In this document: positions 17,689-26,523 of the stretch, piece by piece
How the letters are laid out: every line of letters starts with the position of its first letter
Numbering within the stretch: the first letter of the stretch is position 1
Source: G963668345 sp965206025
Lineage (GTDB): Bacteria; Acidobacteriota; Terriglobia; Bryobacterales; UBA6623
Direction: 5' to 3'
DNA: 64,000 nucleotides
NCBI GenBank assembly: GCA_965206025.1
Contig: CBDBIU010000005.1
Coordinates: 1,674,001-1,738,000, forward strand
The notes under the pieces: model-generated
Told to the model about the DNA's origin: nothing
Databases searched by the model: none
What the model saw: only the letters and a program-made list of their open reading frames with translations
Made by a program: the position numbers and the translations under genes

Positions 17689-17881
17689 CTATCCTGACGT
17701 AGTGACTGACCAGCGCTCCGGCCAACGAATCGTAGGGCTGGTTCAAGTTCTCAAGCTCGATAGATGACAACTCATCGTCATCCGGTTCTTTGTTGTCGTT
17801 CTCCAGATCTTCAGAGTCGAAAGTTTCAGGCTCGAAGTCTGGGTCTAGTTTTGGGAACAGCTCTTCAAGCAGCGGATTCAT
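17627..17881 (-). CDS. Small acidic hypothetical protein
   Basis: 84 residues from ATG 17881, very acidic (LDPDFEPETFDSEDLENDNK). It overlaps the preceding gene by 17 bp and the HTH gene by 62 bp in a different frame. The acidic part may be the N-terminal partner-binding region of the HTH protein, with a one-base shift between them. No family recognised. Confidence 0.35.
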   Translation of the reverse strand: MNPLLEELFPKLDPDFEPETFDSEDLENDNKEPDDDELSSIELENLNQPYDSLAGALVSHYVRIGAIPDGRRDQVPEKAYRLVG

Positions 17882-18170
17882 GATCCACCGCCTGTTCGAG
17901 TTCAGACTCAGCCACAATTTCAGGAGCAGAGTTGCCGTAGACTTTCTCCAACTCCTCGAAGCTCATGCGGGTCAGGGTTTCGATGCTGCGCCTGGCCTGG
18001 GTTCGCTGAGTTTTCTTCTCAGACCTCCGGCCCTTGAATTTTTCAGCGACTTGCTGAACCTCTTTCTTGCGTTGTTCGTCCAGCTCCTCCAGCTCGCGTT
18101 CAAGCCGGGAAATCAGGCGAAGTGTACTGCGAACTGACTCTTCCATCTCGGGTAAAAGTTTCTGCATCAC
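17865..18170 (-). CDS. Coiled-coil hypothetical protein
   Basis: 101 residues with a good ribosome site (AGGAGAC, complement at 18174-18180) before ATG 18170. Residues about 10-60 are strongly helical and charged (LERELEELDEQRKKEVQQVA, RRSEKKTQRTQARR), predicting a coiled coil. It starts a three-gene minus-strand run with the acidic and HTH proteins. No function recognised. Confidence 0.5.
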   Translation of the reverse strand: MMQKLLPEMEESVRSTLRLISRLERELEELDEQRKKEVQQVAEKFKGRRSEKKTQRTQARRSIETLTRMSFEELEKVYGNSAPEIVAESELEQAVDHESAA

Positions 18171-18342
18171 AAGTCTCCTCTTTCACCGACTGGACGTGTC
18201 CAGTTCGTGTCCAGTCACAGTGCTATTTGGTGCATCTCAGAGCACACGGGTGACATCATGTGAGTTCACATGACATCTCCCGTGGCCTGATGGTAAGTGC
18301 CCTAGAATGAGGACAGTTGACTGAAAATGAAGGACTTGAAGT

Positions 18343-18392
18343 TGGAGGCGCGGGTGGGAATCGAACCCACGAATAAAGGTTTTGCAGACCTT
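18343..18392 (-). tRNA. tRNA-Cys(GCA) 3' fragment (anticodon arm to CCA)
   Basis: On the minus strand an anticodon stem-loop AAGGT-CTGCAAA-ACCTT, a perfect T arm (GTGGGTTCGATTCCCAC) and an acceptor 3' strand CCGCGCC-T-CCA form the 3' half of tRNA-Cys. No D arm precedes it: the 38 bases before the anticodon stem lack the usual D-loop bases. Oddly, GGCGCGG, the exact acceptor partner, lies 38 nt upstream (complement 18431-18437). It is most likely the attachment-site remnant of an integrated element; an unusual long-D-arm tRNA is less likely. Confidence 0.65.
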
Positions 18393-18859
18393 TTCGTTTT
18401 CGCTATCTTGTTGGCTCGTCTTGTCTTTGGCCGCGCCTTCTTCCCTCGTTTTCCCTGGTATTCGGGCGTTATTGTTCCCAAGTTGTTCCCAAGTCCGGTA
18501 CTGATCTGGGTACTAGATCACCGGTTTCGGGCTGAGGCCAGCTAAGAGCACCTCTGTCGGGGGGCGTCTTGTTCGAGCGGACCCCCCCCTCTTTCGCGGC
18601 GCCTCGTGCGTACAGTTGATTATTGTGCGTGTAGAGAGTCTCGACATTTCGCAAGCAGGCGTAGCTATCACTACGAGTCTGCACTCGGCAAACGACTTCA
18701 CAAGTGGTCAAACTAGCTTAATATCAGTAGCTTGTGCTTCTTGATGGGAGTCTGCAATCGATCTGCGAACGTTCTGCAATCGTCAAGGATCTCCAGGCTG
18801 AGCACCACAGACACGCCCCACAAACGGGGTTGGGGGGGGCTGGCTACTCCTTCTTGAAC
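18393..18859. other. Intergenic with short tandem repeat
   Basis: No gene is recognised. A tandem 11-bp repeat TTGTTCCCAAG occurs at 18472-18482 and 18483-18493. The first part flanks the tRNA-Cys fragment and may be integrated-element DNA. Confidence 0.3.
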
Positions 18860-19420
18860 ATGGCGCGCGTTCTGCCCGGGTCCATGAAGCCTTCGGTTGT
18901 CTGCAACTTGCCGTCTTCGGACAGCGAACGTACCTCAGTGAATGCCTACATCGGTCCCGAGCCGCCGGGGAAAGACTACGCCATTATGCCGTCGTCTGTG
19001 CGTTTGTCGAAGGACAGCATCCTGACCGTTTTCCGGCGGCGTCATTGGATCGAGGCTTATCGCTCCGATGACGGGGGCCGCTGGTGGACGTTTAAAAACA
19101 TCCCTGTACCGGACACAGGTCGCGGCAACCCGCCGAGCCTCGTCAAGCTCAAGGATGGGCGGCTGGCGATCACCTACGGCTTCCGCGATGAGCCGTACGG
19201 GATCCGCGCCAAGCTGAGCAGCGACAACGGAGAGACTTGGAGCGACGAGATTGTTCTGCGTGACGACGGGGGTAATTGGGACCTGGGGTATCCCCGCACG
19301 GCTCAGCGGGCGGATGGCAAGATGGTGACCGTCTACTACTTCAACAACACGCCCAGCGCGGAGCGCTACATCGCGGGGACGATTTGGGATCCAGGTACCG
19401 GTTCGGGTTTGGCTGAGTAG
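18860..19420 (+). pseudogene. Sialidase-like (BNR/Asp-box) C-terminal fragment
   Basis: About 187 residues containing Asp-box-like motifs (RSDDGGRWWTF, SSDNGETWSDE) and the exo-alpha-sialidase-like NPPSLVKLKDGRLAITYGFR and DLGYPRTAQRADGKMVTVYYF. The N-terminal two-thirds of a normal sialidase/BNR protein and its signal peptide are missing, and the ISL3 element begins just after the stop. It is a dead 3' piece. The left boundary is estimated. Confidence 0.65.
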
Positions 19421-19428
19421 ACTTTTTC

Positions 19429-20727
19429 GGCTCTTCCGGGTTTTAAGTGGGCGAAGGAGCCAGATCGAGTTTCCCACAGTGGAAGTAGATGGCGTTGATG
19501 AAGTTCTGTTGATTGCGGAAACCGCGCGCCGTGGCCTTGACCCATTGAATCCTTGAGTTCAACCCCTCGCTGACCGCGTTCGTAATGCGGTGTTTCAGAT
19601 ACGTGAGTATGTTTTCGAGGCGAGCCGTCAACATCCGCGCTACGGTGACCATCGGCGTCAGCCGGCTGCGACTCGCCCAGCCGCGCCATTGCTCGAAGAA
19701 AGCTCGCGCCGCCGATTCGCGACGATAGTCGAACAGCCGCATCGCCGTTTCCTTCAACGCCCACGCCCGCGCCGTTTTCAAGTCGCTTTCGCGCAGCGCG
19801 CGGAACTCGCGCCAGGCGTCCTCGGAAAAGTTCGCCGGATGCCGCAGCCAAGCGTACTTCGTGCCTGTCAAACGTTCGTCGCCGAGGGCCAGTAAACGCT
19901 TGTTCTCCGCCCGCCGCACTTGGTCCACCGCCTTCGCCAGATGCGCCGCGATGTGATATTTGTCGTAAACGATCTTTTTCTCCGATTCGTCGAGATGCTC
20001 CCGGGTCGAGGCGACGTAAGGATCCCACATGTCCATCGCGACGGCCTCGACTCGGGCGAGTTGCTCTGCGCTCAACGTCTTCCAAAAGCCGTCCAGGCTG
20101 GCCTGGCGGCGTCCCTCGGCGACGAACAACACGCGCGAGCGGTTGAGATCGTTGACGACGGTGAGATAGCGATGGCGCTTGCGGAAGCTCTTCTCGTCGA
20201 CGCCCAGGTAGGGAATCGGCTCTGCCGCGCGACGTTCGAGCCCACGTTGCACGGCGCGTTCCAGGATGCCGTGAATCTCGTCCCAGCTCAGCGCCAGCAA
20301 CTCGGCGATGCCTTGCTGGCTGGCTTCCTTCAGCCACGAGATCGCGAGAGCTTCAAACAGCGCGGTGAAGCGGCTGGAAGCCTCGGCCCAGGGCAGTCGC
20401 ACGACGCGCGGCCCGTGCTCGGAGCAGTCGCTGCGCGGCGGCCGGGCGTGCAGGATCGTGCGGTACTGACAGGTGTCGAGGTGACGCCAGCGGCGTTCGG
20501 GCTGATGATCGTGGAGTGCGCACACGGCGCTGCATTGGCGGCACGGCCAGCGGACTTGCTCGTCGTGTTCGAGGAAGATGTGGACTTCGCCGTCGGCTCG
20601 GCGCAGCTCCACTCGCGCGACTTTCCAGGGACTTTCGATGCCCAGAATCTGGCGGTATAGCTCGCGGTCTTGCATCCCGCGAGACTACCACCGAGCCACA
20701 CTCGCCCACTAGAAACCCGGAAGAACC
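19429..20727 (-). mobile_element. ISL3-family insertion sequence
   Basis: 1299 bp with terminal repeats GG(C/T)TCTTCCGGGTTT...AGTGGGCGA, 26 bp with three mismatches. Flanks ACTTTTTC (19421-19428) and ACTTTGGC (20728-20735) resemble a decayed 8-bp target duplication. The right flank directly touches a second ISL3-type end at 20733. Confidence 0.85.
19443..20675 (-). CDS. ISL3-family transposase
   Basis: 410 residues, intact. N-terminal zinc-binding part (CRQCSAVCALHDH, SDCSEHG), DDE_Tnp_ISL3 core (YLGVDEKSFRKRHRYLTVV, AVAMDMWDPYV, VYDKYHIAAHLAKAVDQVRR) and the C-terminal NAVSEGLNSRIQWVKATARG. Probably active on the element ends described above. Confidence 0.93.
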   Translation of the reverse strand: MQDRELYRQILGIESPWKVARVELRRADGEVHIFLEHDEQVRWPCRQCSAVCALHDHQPERRWRHLDTCQYRTILHARPPRSDCSEHGPRVVRLPWAEASSRFTALFEALAISWLKEASQQGIAELLALSWDEIHGILERAVQRGLERRAAEPIPYLGVDEKSFRKRHRYLTVVNDLNRSRVLFVAEGRRQASLDGFWKTLSAEQLARVEAVAMDMWDPYVASTREHLDESEKKIVYDKYHIAAHLAKAVDQVRRAENKRLLALGDERLTGTKYAWLRHPANFSEDAWREFRALRESDLKTARAWALKETAMRLFDYRRESAARAFFEQWRGWASRSRLTPMVTVARMLTARLENILTYLKHRITNAVSEGLNSRIQWVKATARGFRNQQNFINAIYFHCGKLDLAPSPT

Positions 20728-20732
20728 ACTTT

Positions 20733-21188
20733 GGCTCTTCCGGGTTTTTAGTGGGTGGCCAACGGGTAGCCGGCTCCTCCATCCTGCCGACCCGACGTCG
20801 CCCGCAGTCACATCGGAGCCCAAAAGGCGGCCAAGAAATCCCCAAATACCCTACACGCCAGTCCGGTCGTGGGCAACTCGTAAAGGGAATAAGACACTGA
20901 TAAACAGGGAGTTATCTCTTTGAGTGTGGCCACTGGATGACAGTTGTGGATCTGCATTTCACAGCCTTCGGGAGACTGTACGACTACCTGCCAGCAACCT
21001 TGCTCTACTCGTAACCCTTTGTTTATCAGTAATTCTTTTTGGCCAACGCAGTCGCCGCCCGGCCTTGGGGGCCGTAGAGTTGTCACGAAGCCCTTGAATG
21101 GCACCGAAGCAGGCTCCGGGAGGTCGGCCTCACAGTGGCGAGGGATCCGTCACTCACCGCCGCCAGCCACTAAAATCCCAGAAGAGCC
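20733..21188. mobile_element. ISL3-related MITE with nested inverted repeat
   Basis: This 456-bp non-coding unit starts GGCTCTTCCGGGTTTTTAGT and ends with the reverse complement of GGCTCTTCTGGGATTTTAGT, i.e. ISL3-type ends facing outward with no transposase. Inside, ACTGATAAACA(GG/AA)G.GTTA arms at 20896-20915 and 21011-21030 (20 bp, four mismatches) bound a second 135-bp hairpin-prone unit. It interrupts sthA at 21189. No clear target duplication. Confidence 0.6.
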
Positions 21189-21545
21189 CACAAAGGAGGC
21201 CGTACCTGCGGCGATGTCAACATAGTTCCCGATCAACTGGTCGCGGACGACGTCGGCCTCGCGTTCCGTGACCCGCTGCGTCCGAAACTGCAGATCCTCG
21301 ATCGAGATCTTTTCCTTGACGCGGTAGGCGGATCCATAGAGCTCGCGCTGGCGGACCCCGGACAGATACGACACCGCCTCACGCAGCGTCTTGCTCGGAA
21401 TCGTACCTTCGTGCAGGCAAGCGCCTCCGACAGTGAAATTGCGCTCGACCAGGGCGACGCTCCTCCCGAGTTTGGCCGCGGCGATTGCCGCTCGTTGACC
21501 GGCCGGCCCGCTGCCAATCACTACCAGGTCATGGCGTTGTTGCAC
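21189..21545 (-). pseudogene. sthA: Soluble pyridine nucleotide transhydrogenase fragment (sthA-like)
   Basis: From GTG 21545 the protein reads an FAD-binding LVVIGSGPAGQRAAI and the family motif GGACLHEGTIPSKTLREAV, where Thr replaces the second redox cysteine of lipoamide dehydrogenases, as in SthA. About 118 residues remain of about 460; the frame is cut at GTASFV by the MITE. SthA normally moves hydride between NADPH and NAD+. This piece lacks the NAD and dimer domains. Confidence 0.75.
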
Positions 21546-21589
21546 GATTCGACCTCGGCGCGAGCCGGGCCGCCTTTCCAGGCCCTCGT

Positions 21590-22065
21590 TCACGACGCCA
21601 CAGCGTAGGACTGCGGCCTGCCCAGCTCGGCCATCCGGTTGAGGATGTGACACCCGATCGTGGCCTCTCTTGCTTGCGCGTTGCTGTTCCTCGCTTGCAG
21701 GCTGCCACTGAGCACTGACTTGTATCGGAAGAACCCGTTCTCTACGCGCGCCTGCTGCCGGTAGCCCGACTCCTTCTGCCACTCTCGTCGTCCGACCTTA
21801 CCAATGCTCTCAAGAACTGCTTCTCGCTGCGCCCAAGGGCCGTCCGTGGGCCCCGCCGACACCGCAGAGCGACGCGGCGGGATCACGATCACGACGTCCT
21901 CTGTACCGGCCGCGCCGACCCGATCGTAGACCGACCTGAGGTCATAGGCCCCATCCGCCGTGAATCGCCGGATAGGAACCTCGATCTAATCGAGCAGATC
22001 AGGGAGGGTGGAGGCGTCGTCGGTGCTGCTCGCCGTGAGTTCGGCCGCCACCATGAACCCCTCCT
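21590..22065 (-). pseudogene. IS5-family transposase fragment
   Basis: The minus strand reads RFTADGAYDLRSVYDRV, VIVIPPRR and ARVENGFFRYKSVLSG, the C-terminal DDE part of IS5-type transposases. An in-frame TAG separates LPDLLD from IEVPIRRF. No inverted repeats are seen. A decayed partial copy. Confidence 0.65.
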
Positions 22066-22067
22066 CA

Positions 22068-22474
22068 GGCATTGTCAAGTTAACACCGGTCGGCGACAAT
22101 TGACCGATGGAATCCCTGTATCGACGCCACCGCTTTCCACCCGAAATCATCAGTCACGCCGTTTGGCTGTACCATCGGTTCACGCTGAGCTTTCGCGACG
22201 TCGAGGACCTTCTCGCCGAGCGTGGTGTTACGGTGTCCTACGAAGCGATTCGATTCTGGTGCCGAAGTTTGGACCGGAGTACGCTCGGACTCTGCGGCGG
22301 CGACAAGGTCGCCTCGGTGACATATGGCACGTGGACGAGCTGTTCATTGCGATCCGCGGCGAACGCCATTATCTTTGGAGAGCGGTGGACCAGGATGGTG
22401 ATGTCCTCGATATCCTGGTCACACGCCACAGAGACAGGAAAGCTGCCAAGCGCTTCTTGCGCAAGGTTTTGAGG
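22068..22474 (+). pseudogene. IS6-family transposase, N-terminal fragment
   Basis: It starts with the end sequence GGCATTGTCAAGTTAAC (22068-22084). The protein begins ATG 22107 (RHRFPPEIISHAVWLYHRF, DVEDLLAERGVTVSYEAI) and shifts frame near 22270 to GDIWHVDELFIAIRGERHYLWRAVD and DILVTRHRDRKAAKRF. It matches IS6/IS26-type transposases but is broken by the shift and stops at about residue 120, where SDR sequence begins. Confidence 0.7.
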
Positions 22475-22522
22475 CTCTGTATGAAGTACGAGATCCCGCA
22501 GATGCTGGAACAGGGCTTCGGT
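22475..22522 (+). pseudogene. SDR dehydrogenase fragment, left piece
   Basis: Reads CMKYEIPQMLEQG, the helix before the catalytic strand in short-chain dehydrogenases (CMKxxIPxMLxQG). The frame continues at 25077 once IS21 and one TTCGGT duplication are removed (QGFG-AIVNTSSVAG). Confidence 0.6.
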
Positions 22523-22691
22523 TGTCAAGGGCGGAGTAAATTTGGACCACTTCGGCGGAGCAAAAGTAGACCAGTTGGTGAAGGGGTAGCGGTTTTCGTG
22601 GGACGGCTGGAACGGAGCCTGCGGTCGCCCTTTAGGGCGGCCCAGGCGTAGTGGAGGCCGTCCCACGAAAACCGGGCGAGTGGCCGGTGGG

Positions 22692-23453
22692 TCAGCCCAA
22701 AGAGTGAGCCCGCTTCTTCTTGCTCTGGATCAGACGGAAGCTTTCGCCGTTCATCTCTAGAATATGAACGTGGTGCGTGAGGCGATCGAGCAGGGCGCCG
22801 GTCAGCCGCTCGGAGCCGAAGACCTCCGTCCATTCGTTAAACGGCAGATTCGAGGTGACCAGCGTCGAGCCCTGTTCGTAGCGCTGGGAAAACACTTCGA
22901 ACAATAACTCCGCTCCGGTCTTCGATAGCGGCACGTAGCCCAGTTCATCGACGATCAGCAGATCCTGCTTGGCCAACTGCTTTTGACATCGCAGCAAGCG
23001 CCGTTCATCTCGGGCTTCGAACAGCTCATTGACCAGTGCCGCCGCTGTTGTGAAGCGTGTTCGATAGCCGCGCTGACAAGCCGCCAGTCCCAACGCCAAG
23101 CCGATGTGCGTTTTGCCCGTGCCGGAATTACCCAGTGCCAGCACGTTTTCGCGGCGGTCGATAAACTCACAGCGCGCCAGTTCCAGCACCAGCTTCTTGT
23201 TCAACGCTGGCAAGGACGGGAAGTCGAAAGTGTCCAGACTCTTGGTCACGGGAAACTTCGCGGCCTTGATGCGGCGCTCGGTGGCCCGCTGTTCACGGTC
23301 GAGCAGTTCCAGCTCGCAGAGTTGTTGCAGGAAGCTCCTCGAATCCAAGCTCTCGGCGGCGCATTGCCGCGCCAGTTTGTCGTACTCGCGCAGGAAGGTT
23401 GGCAGCCGCAACGCTTTCAAATGCGCTTCGAGCAGAAGTTTCGACCTCGCCAT
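22692..23453 (-). CDS. istB: IS21 helper ATPase IstB
   Basis: 253 residues. Walker A NSGTGKTHIGLALG (about residues 109-122, replacing the usual G at the first position), Walker B LLIVDELGYVPLS and an AAA+ DnaC-like fold. ATG 23453 overlaps the istA TAA by one base (TAATG). It assists IstA in target capture. Intact. Confidence 0.93.
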   Translation of the reverse strand: MARSKLLLEAHLKALRLPTFLREYDKLARQCAAESLDSRSFLQQLCELELLDREQRATERRIKAAKFPVTKSLDTFDFPSLPALNKKLVLELARCEFIDRRENVLALGNSGTGKTHIGLALGLAACQRGYRTRFTTAAALVNELFEARDERRLLRCQKQLAKQDLLIVDELGYVPLSKTGAELLFEVFSQRYEQGSTLVTSNLPFNEWTEVFGSERLTGALLDRLTHHVHILEMNGESFRLIQSKKKRAHSLG

Positions 23454-24952
23454 TACCCCCCTCCTTGTGCCAGCAGTGCCAAATAGTCCGCAGCGGAGGT
23501 TTGCTCCACCTGGGCTGCCGGCAGGTGCGGATACTTCGTCAAGTCCAAGCGCGGCGGCTGTTGCTCGATGCGGCACAGCACTAAGTGCCTGACTGCATCC
23601 AAGCCAATCGCTCCCAACTCGCAGGCTTGGCGCACCGCCGCGGCAACGTGCTCGAATCGGAAGTCCTCCAGTAATCGCAATACCTGCACGTACTCGCGCT
23701 TGCCTGGCATTCCCAACCGTGCCTCGAGCAAACGTCTCAAGCACGTGAACTGTTCGGGCAGCTCCCAGCCCGCCAACGGGGCCGCTTGATCGAGCGCGTT
23801 GGTCTTGCGTTCCAGCAGTGCTAGGTAATGCAGCGGATCGAAGATCAACTCTTCGCGTTCGTAACTGCGCCGGTGGCGCGCGATCTCTTCGCTGCCACAA
23901 CAGATCACGATTTCATCGACGTAGCCTTTCAGCAACACCTGGCGATGTCCGTAGCGTGTGGGCACCGAGTAGTCGTTGGCGCGATAGCGCACCAATGACA
24001 GCGACGTCACCCGCGTGGTGCGTTTGTCGCAGGCGTCATAGGGCGTGGGCGGCAAGGGCAACAACGCTTGGCGGTCACGCTTGAAACGTTCCTCAATCGT
24101 TTCGGTGTGCCGCCGCAAGCGCCGCTTACGATTGTTGAGGCACTGCGCTTCGAGCTGCTCGTTGAACGCTTCCCAGCTTGGAAACCTTGGCGCCGGCACC
24201 ATGAAGTTCCGCCGGGCATAACCGACCAGTCCTTCCACCTTTCCCTTGTCGTTGCCTTTGCCCGGACGCCCGAAACGATCGGAGAATAAATAGTGCGACT
24301 GCAGTTCACTGAACACCCTGGTCCGCTTGCGCCTGCCGTCGCCCAGAATCCTCGCCACCGCCAAGGTCGTGTTGTCGTAGAGGATGCTGCGTGGCACGCC
24401 GCCGAAGTACCGAAACGCTGCGTTGTGCCCCTCGCAAAACGCTTCCGTCGTCTCGGCCGGGAAAGCTTTTACGAAAGCGTCATCGCTATGCGGCAGATCG
24501 ACCACCAAGTAGTGCGCCTTGCGCTGTACGCCGTCAATGACCACCAGAGCTTCACCGAAGTCGGCCTGGGCATCGCCCGGCGGATGCACCAGCGGCACGA
24601 ACATCTCTTGCCCGCCGAGCTTCTTGTCGCGAACATAGTCCTTGACGATCGTGTAACCGCCGGTGAAATCGTACTCGTCGCGCAAGCGGTCGAAGATGCG
24701 TTTTGCGGTGTGGCGTTGTTTCTTCGGACGTTCCTGATCGTCGATGAGGATCTGATCGACGATTCCGGTGAAGGGATCCAGCTTCGGCCTCTGCGCTGGT
24801 TGGCGCCGCCGATAGCCCGGCGGAGTGGCGTAGCGCAACATCTTGCGCACCGTCCCTCGCGCCAGGCCAAACCGTTTGGCGGCCTCGCGCTCACTGAGCC
24901 CTTCGACAAAGACACTGCGCCGTACTTGAGCGTATAGCTCCACGCGATACAT
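23453..24952 (-). CDS. istA: IS21 transposase IstA
   Basis: 499 residues from ATG 24952, chosen over upstream codons because MYRVELYAQVRR is the usual IstA start. N-terminal HTH (LSEREAAKRFGLARGTVRKML), DDE core with AQADFGEALVVIDGV and LYDNTTLAV, and a DKGKVEGLVGYARRNF block. Intact, coupled to istB. Confidence 0.93.
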   Translation of the reverse strand: MYRVELYAQVRRSVFVEGLSEREAAKRFGLARGTVRKMLRYATPPGYRRRQPAQRPKLDPFTGIVDQILIDDQERPKKQRHTAKRIFDRLRDEYDFTGGYTIVKDYVRDKKLGGQEMFVPLVHPPGDAQADFGEALVVIDGVQRKAHYLVVDLPHSDDAFVKAFPAETTEAFCEGHNAAFRYFGGVPRSILYDNTTLAVARILGDGRRKRTRVFSELQSHYLFSDRFGRPGKGNDKGKVEGLVGYARRNFMVPAPRFPSWEAFNEQLEAQCLNNRKRRLRRHTETIEERFKRDRQALLPLPPTPYDACDKRTTRVTSLSLVRYRANDYSVPTRYGHRQVLLKGYVDEIVICCGSEEIARHRRSYEREELIFDPLHYLALLERKTNALDQAAPLAGWELPEQFTCLRRLLEARLGMPGKREYVQVLRLLEDFRFEHVAAAVRQACELGAIGLDAVRHLVLCRIEQQPPRLDLTKYPHLPAAQVEQTSAADYLALLAQGGG

Positions 24953-25076
24953 CCCTCTCGTGTCCCACAAACACCACAGGAATGTTCGCTGGACCACTCG
25001 GACGGTCTACTTTTACTCCGCCCAAAAGCAGCTTCGATTCGCCGCTCTATGGTCTAGTTTCGCTCCGCCGTTCTCA

Positions 25077-25170
25077 TTCGGTGCAATCGTCAACACCTCG
25101 TCGGTCGCGGGGTTGGTCGGCGTACCTCACCAACCGATCTATGTGGCCAGCAAGCATGGGGTCTCTGGAA
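25077..25170 (+). pseudogene. SDR dehydrogenase fragment, right piece
   Basis: Continues the left piece with AIVNTSSVAGLVGVPHQPIY and VASKHGVSG, containing the catalytic Ser and the YxxxK of short-chain dehydrogenases. The rest of the enzyme is missing after about 25170. Confidence 0.65.
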
Positions 25171-25579
25171 TACTTCCGAGAATCCCTTTACCGGGAAGTA
25201 AGGCAACGTCAGCTTAAAATGGCAGATGTGCAGGAACTGCCACCTGGAACTCTGTATCCCAATTCAGGACGATGCGCCGGCAGCCTGGCGGTACGCAGGC
25301 GCCACGACGTCCCGGGCGAATACGGCGAACGTGGTGGCGGTGGTTCTCACGGTCGAGCCCTCTGGCGGCACCACGAGGCCCTTGGTGATGGCGTCTAGTA
25401 TCAGCCGAGCCTCCTGTACGGCTGGAAAGCCCAGGGGCAAGACCCACTCTTCCTTTGTGCGACATGTTGGCATGTAACCGTGCGGTTGTATGACAAGTGG
25501 ACTGCGGTGACGGAAAGCCGTCTTCTGCATACCCCCGCGGCGGCGGCCCGCAGCTTCAAGCAGGAGTGAGCACCCTGGA
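25171..25579. other. Unassigned sequence between gene fragments
   Basis: A minus-strand open frame ends ...LILDAITKGLVVPPEGSTV but shows no family I know. It could be a further gene remnant. Confidence 0.25.
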
Positions 25580-25905
25580 AAGTTCGCTGCCACTCAAGCG
25601 CCCCTTTGCCCCAGACCGTCTGTCGCCCGACTCCCGTCCAACGGGCCGCCTCCAAGTAGGGCACGAACTCGCTCAAGGGATGATCCTGGTACTCCACGGC
25701 TCCTAGCGTCCCCCCTGGGTGATGTTCTCGCCCCGTTCTGTGGCTAAGATGCTTTGTGGGCCGAGGCACTGGTGGGGATGGGTCTGGACGAGGCACACCT
25801 GACGGGTGCGCTCTCCCATGGTGCGAAAGTCGATCGGGAGCGGTCCGTCACCGTGCATCCAACGCAGCGTGCTCACCCAATCGCGGATTCGGGCAAACCG
25901 GAGAG
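25580..25905 (-). pseudogene. Cas6-like endoribonuclease C-terminal fragment
   Basis: In two minus-strand frames: RIRDWVSTLRWMHGDGPLPI followed by DFRTMG, then after a frameshift GGTLGAVEYQDHPLSEFVPY and LEAARWTGVGRQTVWGKGAL. The second block matches the C-terminal Cas6 region (Gly-rich strand, L..F..YL..a...GVG..T.(Y/F)G.G). Cas6 cuts CRISPR precursor RNA. Only about 110 residues remain and no CRISPR repeat or other cas gene is seen. Assignment is by pattern only. Confidence 0.45.
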
Positions 25906-26326
25906 CCTCCAAACGCTTCTTTCGCAAGGTTTTGAAACATTAGGGAAGGCGACCGTGGCAACTCGTCACACCGACACGCTTCGAAGCTATCTGGCTGCGC
26001 ACCGAGAGGTCTTCCCATCAGTCACCCACCAAACCGGGCGCTACGAAAACAACCGAGCGGAAGTCTCGCACCAGCACACCCGGGAGCAGGAACACCAGAT
26101 GCGTCGCTTCAAGTCGGCGGCACAGGTTCAACGATTTCTCTCGGTCCACGGCCCGATTCACAATCTGCTCCGAGTTGGACGTCATCATCTCAAAGCGATC
26201 CACCACCGACTCCTCCGGGAGCGAGCTTTCATTGACTGGAAGGTGGCGACGTGTCCGTGCTGAAGGGGAGAACCTCCGTCGATCCTCAGGGCAAAACCGC
26301 CTTCGCGTCGTTAACTTGACAATGCC
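25905..26326 (+). pseudogene. IS6-family transposase, C-terminal fragment
   Basis: It begins (frame-broken) KRFFRKVLK, GRRPWQLVT and continues VFPSVTHQTGRYENNRAEVS and QMRRFKSAAQVQRFLSVHGP, the C-terminal half of IS6 transposases, ending near 26263. The end sequence GTTAACTTGACAATGCC (26310-26326) is the inverted match of the left end at 22068. The KRFxRKVL segment also occurs at the end of the N-fragment with differences, so the halves may come from two copies. Confidence 0.6.
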
Positions 26327-26523
26327 CAGGACAGCCTTTGTGGCCTTGTGTTCCACTTGTCACAAATGTCGCCAGCCCTTCTCCGCGTCAGCCCCCAACG
26401 CAAGGAGACGAAATCGGAGTTCCGAGCACGGACCTCCCGATCACAACATCTATCGGGGTGACACGATCCAGCATTTGGACACTACACGATTTCTCGTCAA
26501 CCTGTTTGCCGACGGCACGAGTG
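26327..26523. other. Intergenic, nothing recognised
   Basis: About 200 bp between the IS6 end and the stop of the PPC-domain gene, with a CxxC-like LCSTCHKCRQ in one frame that is probably chance. Confidence 0.2.

Larger units (their letters stand above)
22523..25076 (-). mobile_element. IS21-family insertion sequence
   Basis: 2554 bp with ends TGTCAAGGGCGGAG (left) and TGAGAACGGCGGAG (right, reverse complement), extra subterminal GGCGGAGTAAAAGTAGACC-type repeats, and a 6-bp duplication TTCGGT at 22517-22522 and 25077-25082. It carries istA and istB on the minus strand and sits inside an SDR gene fragment. Confidence 0.9.

Noticed and set aside
18327..18545. Protein-coding frame ARVGIEPTNKGFADL
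   Set aside because: It is the antisense of the tRNA-Cys fragment, a well-known false gene.
22523..25076. IS21 as source of the surrounding rearrangement
   Set aside because: It has a clean 6-bp duplication and inserted after the SDR/IS6 junction had formed.
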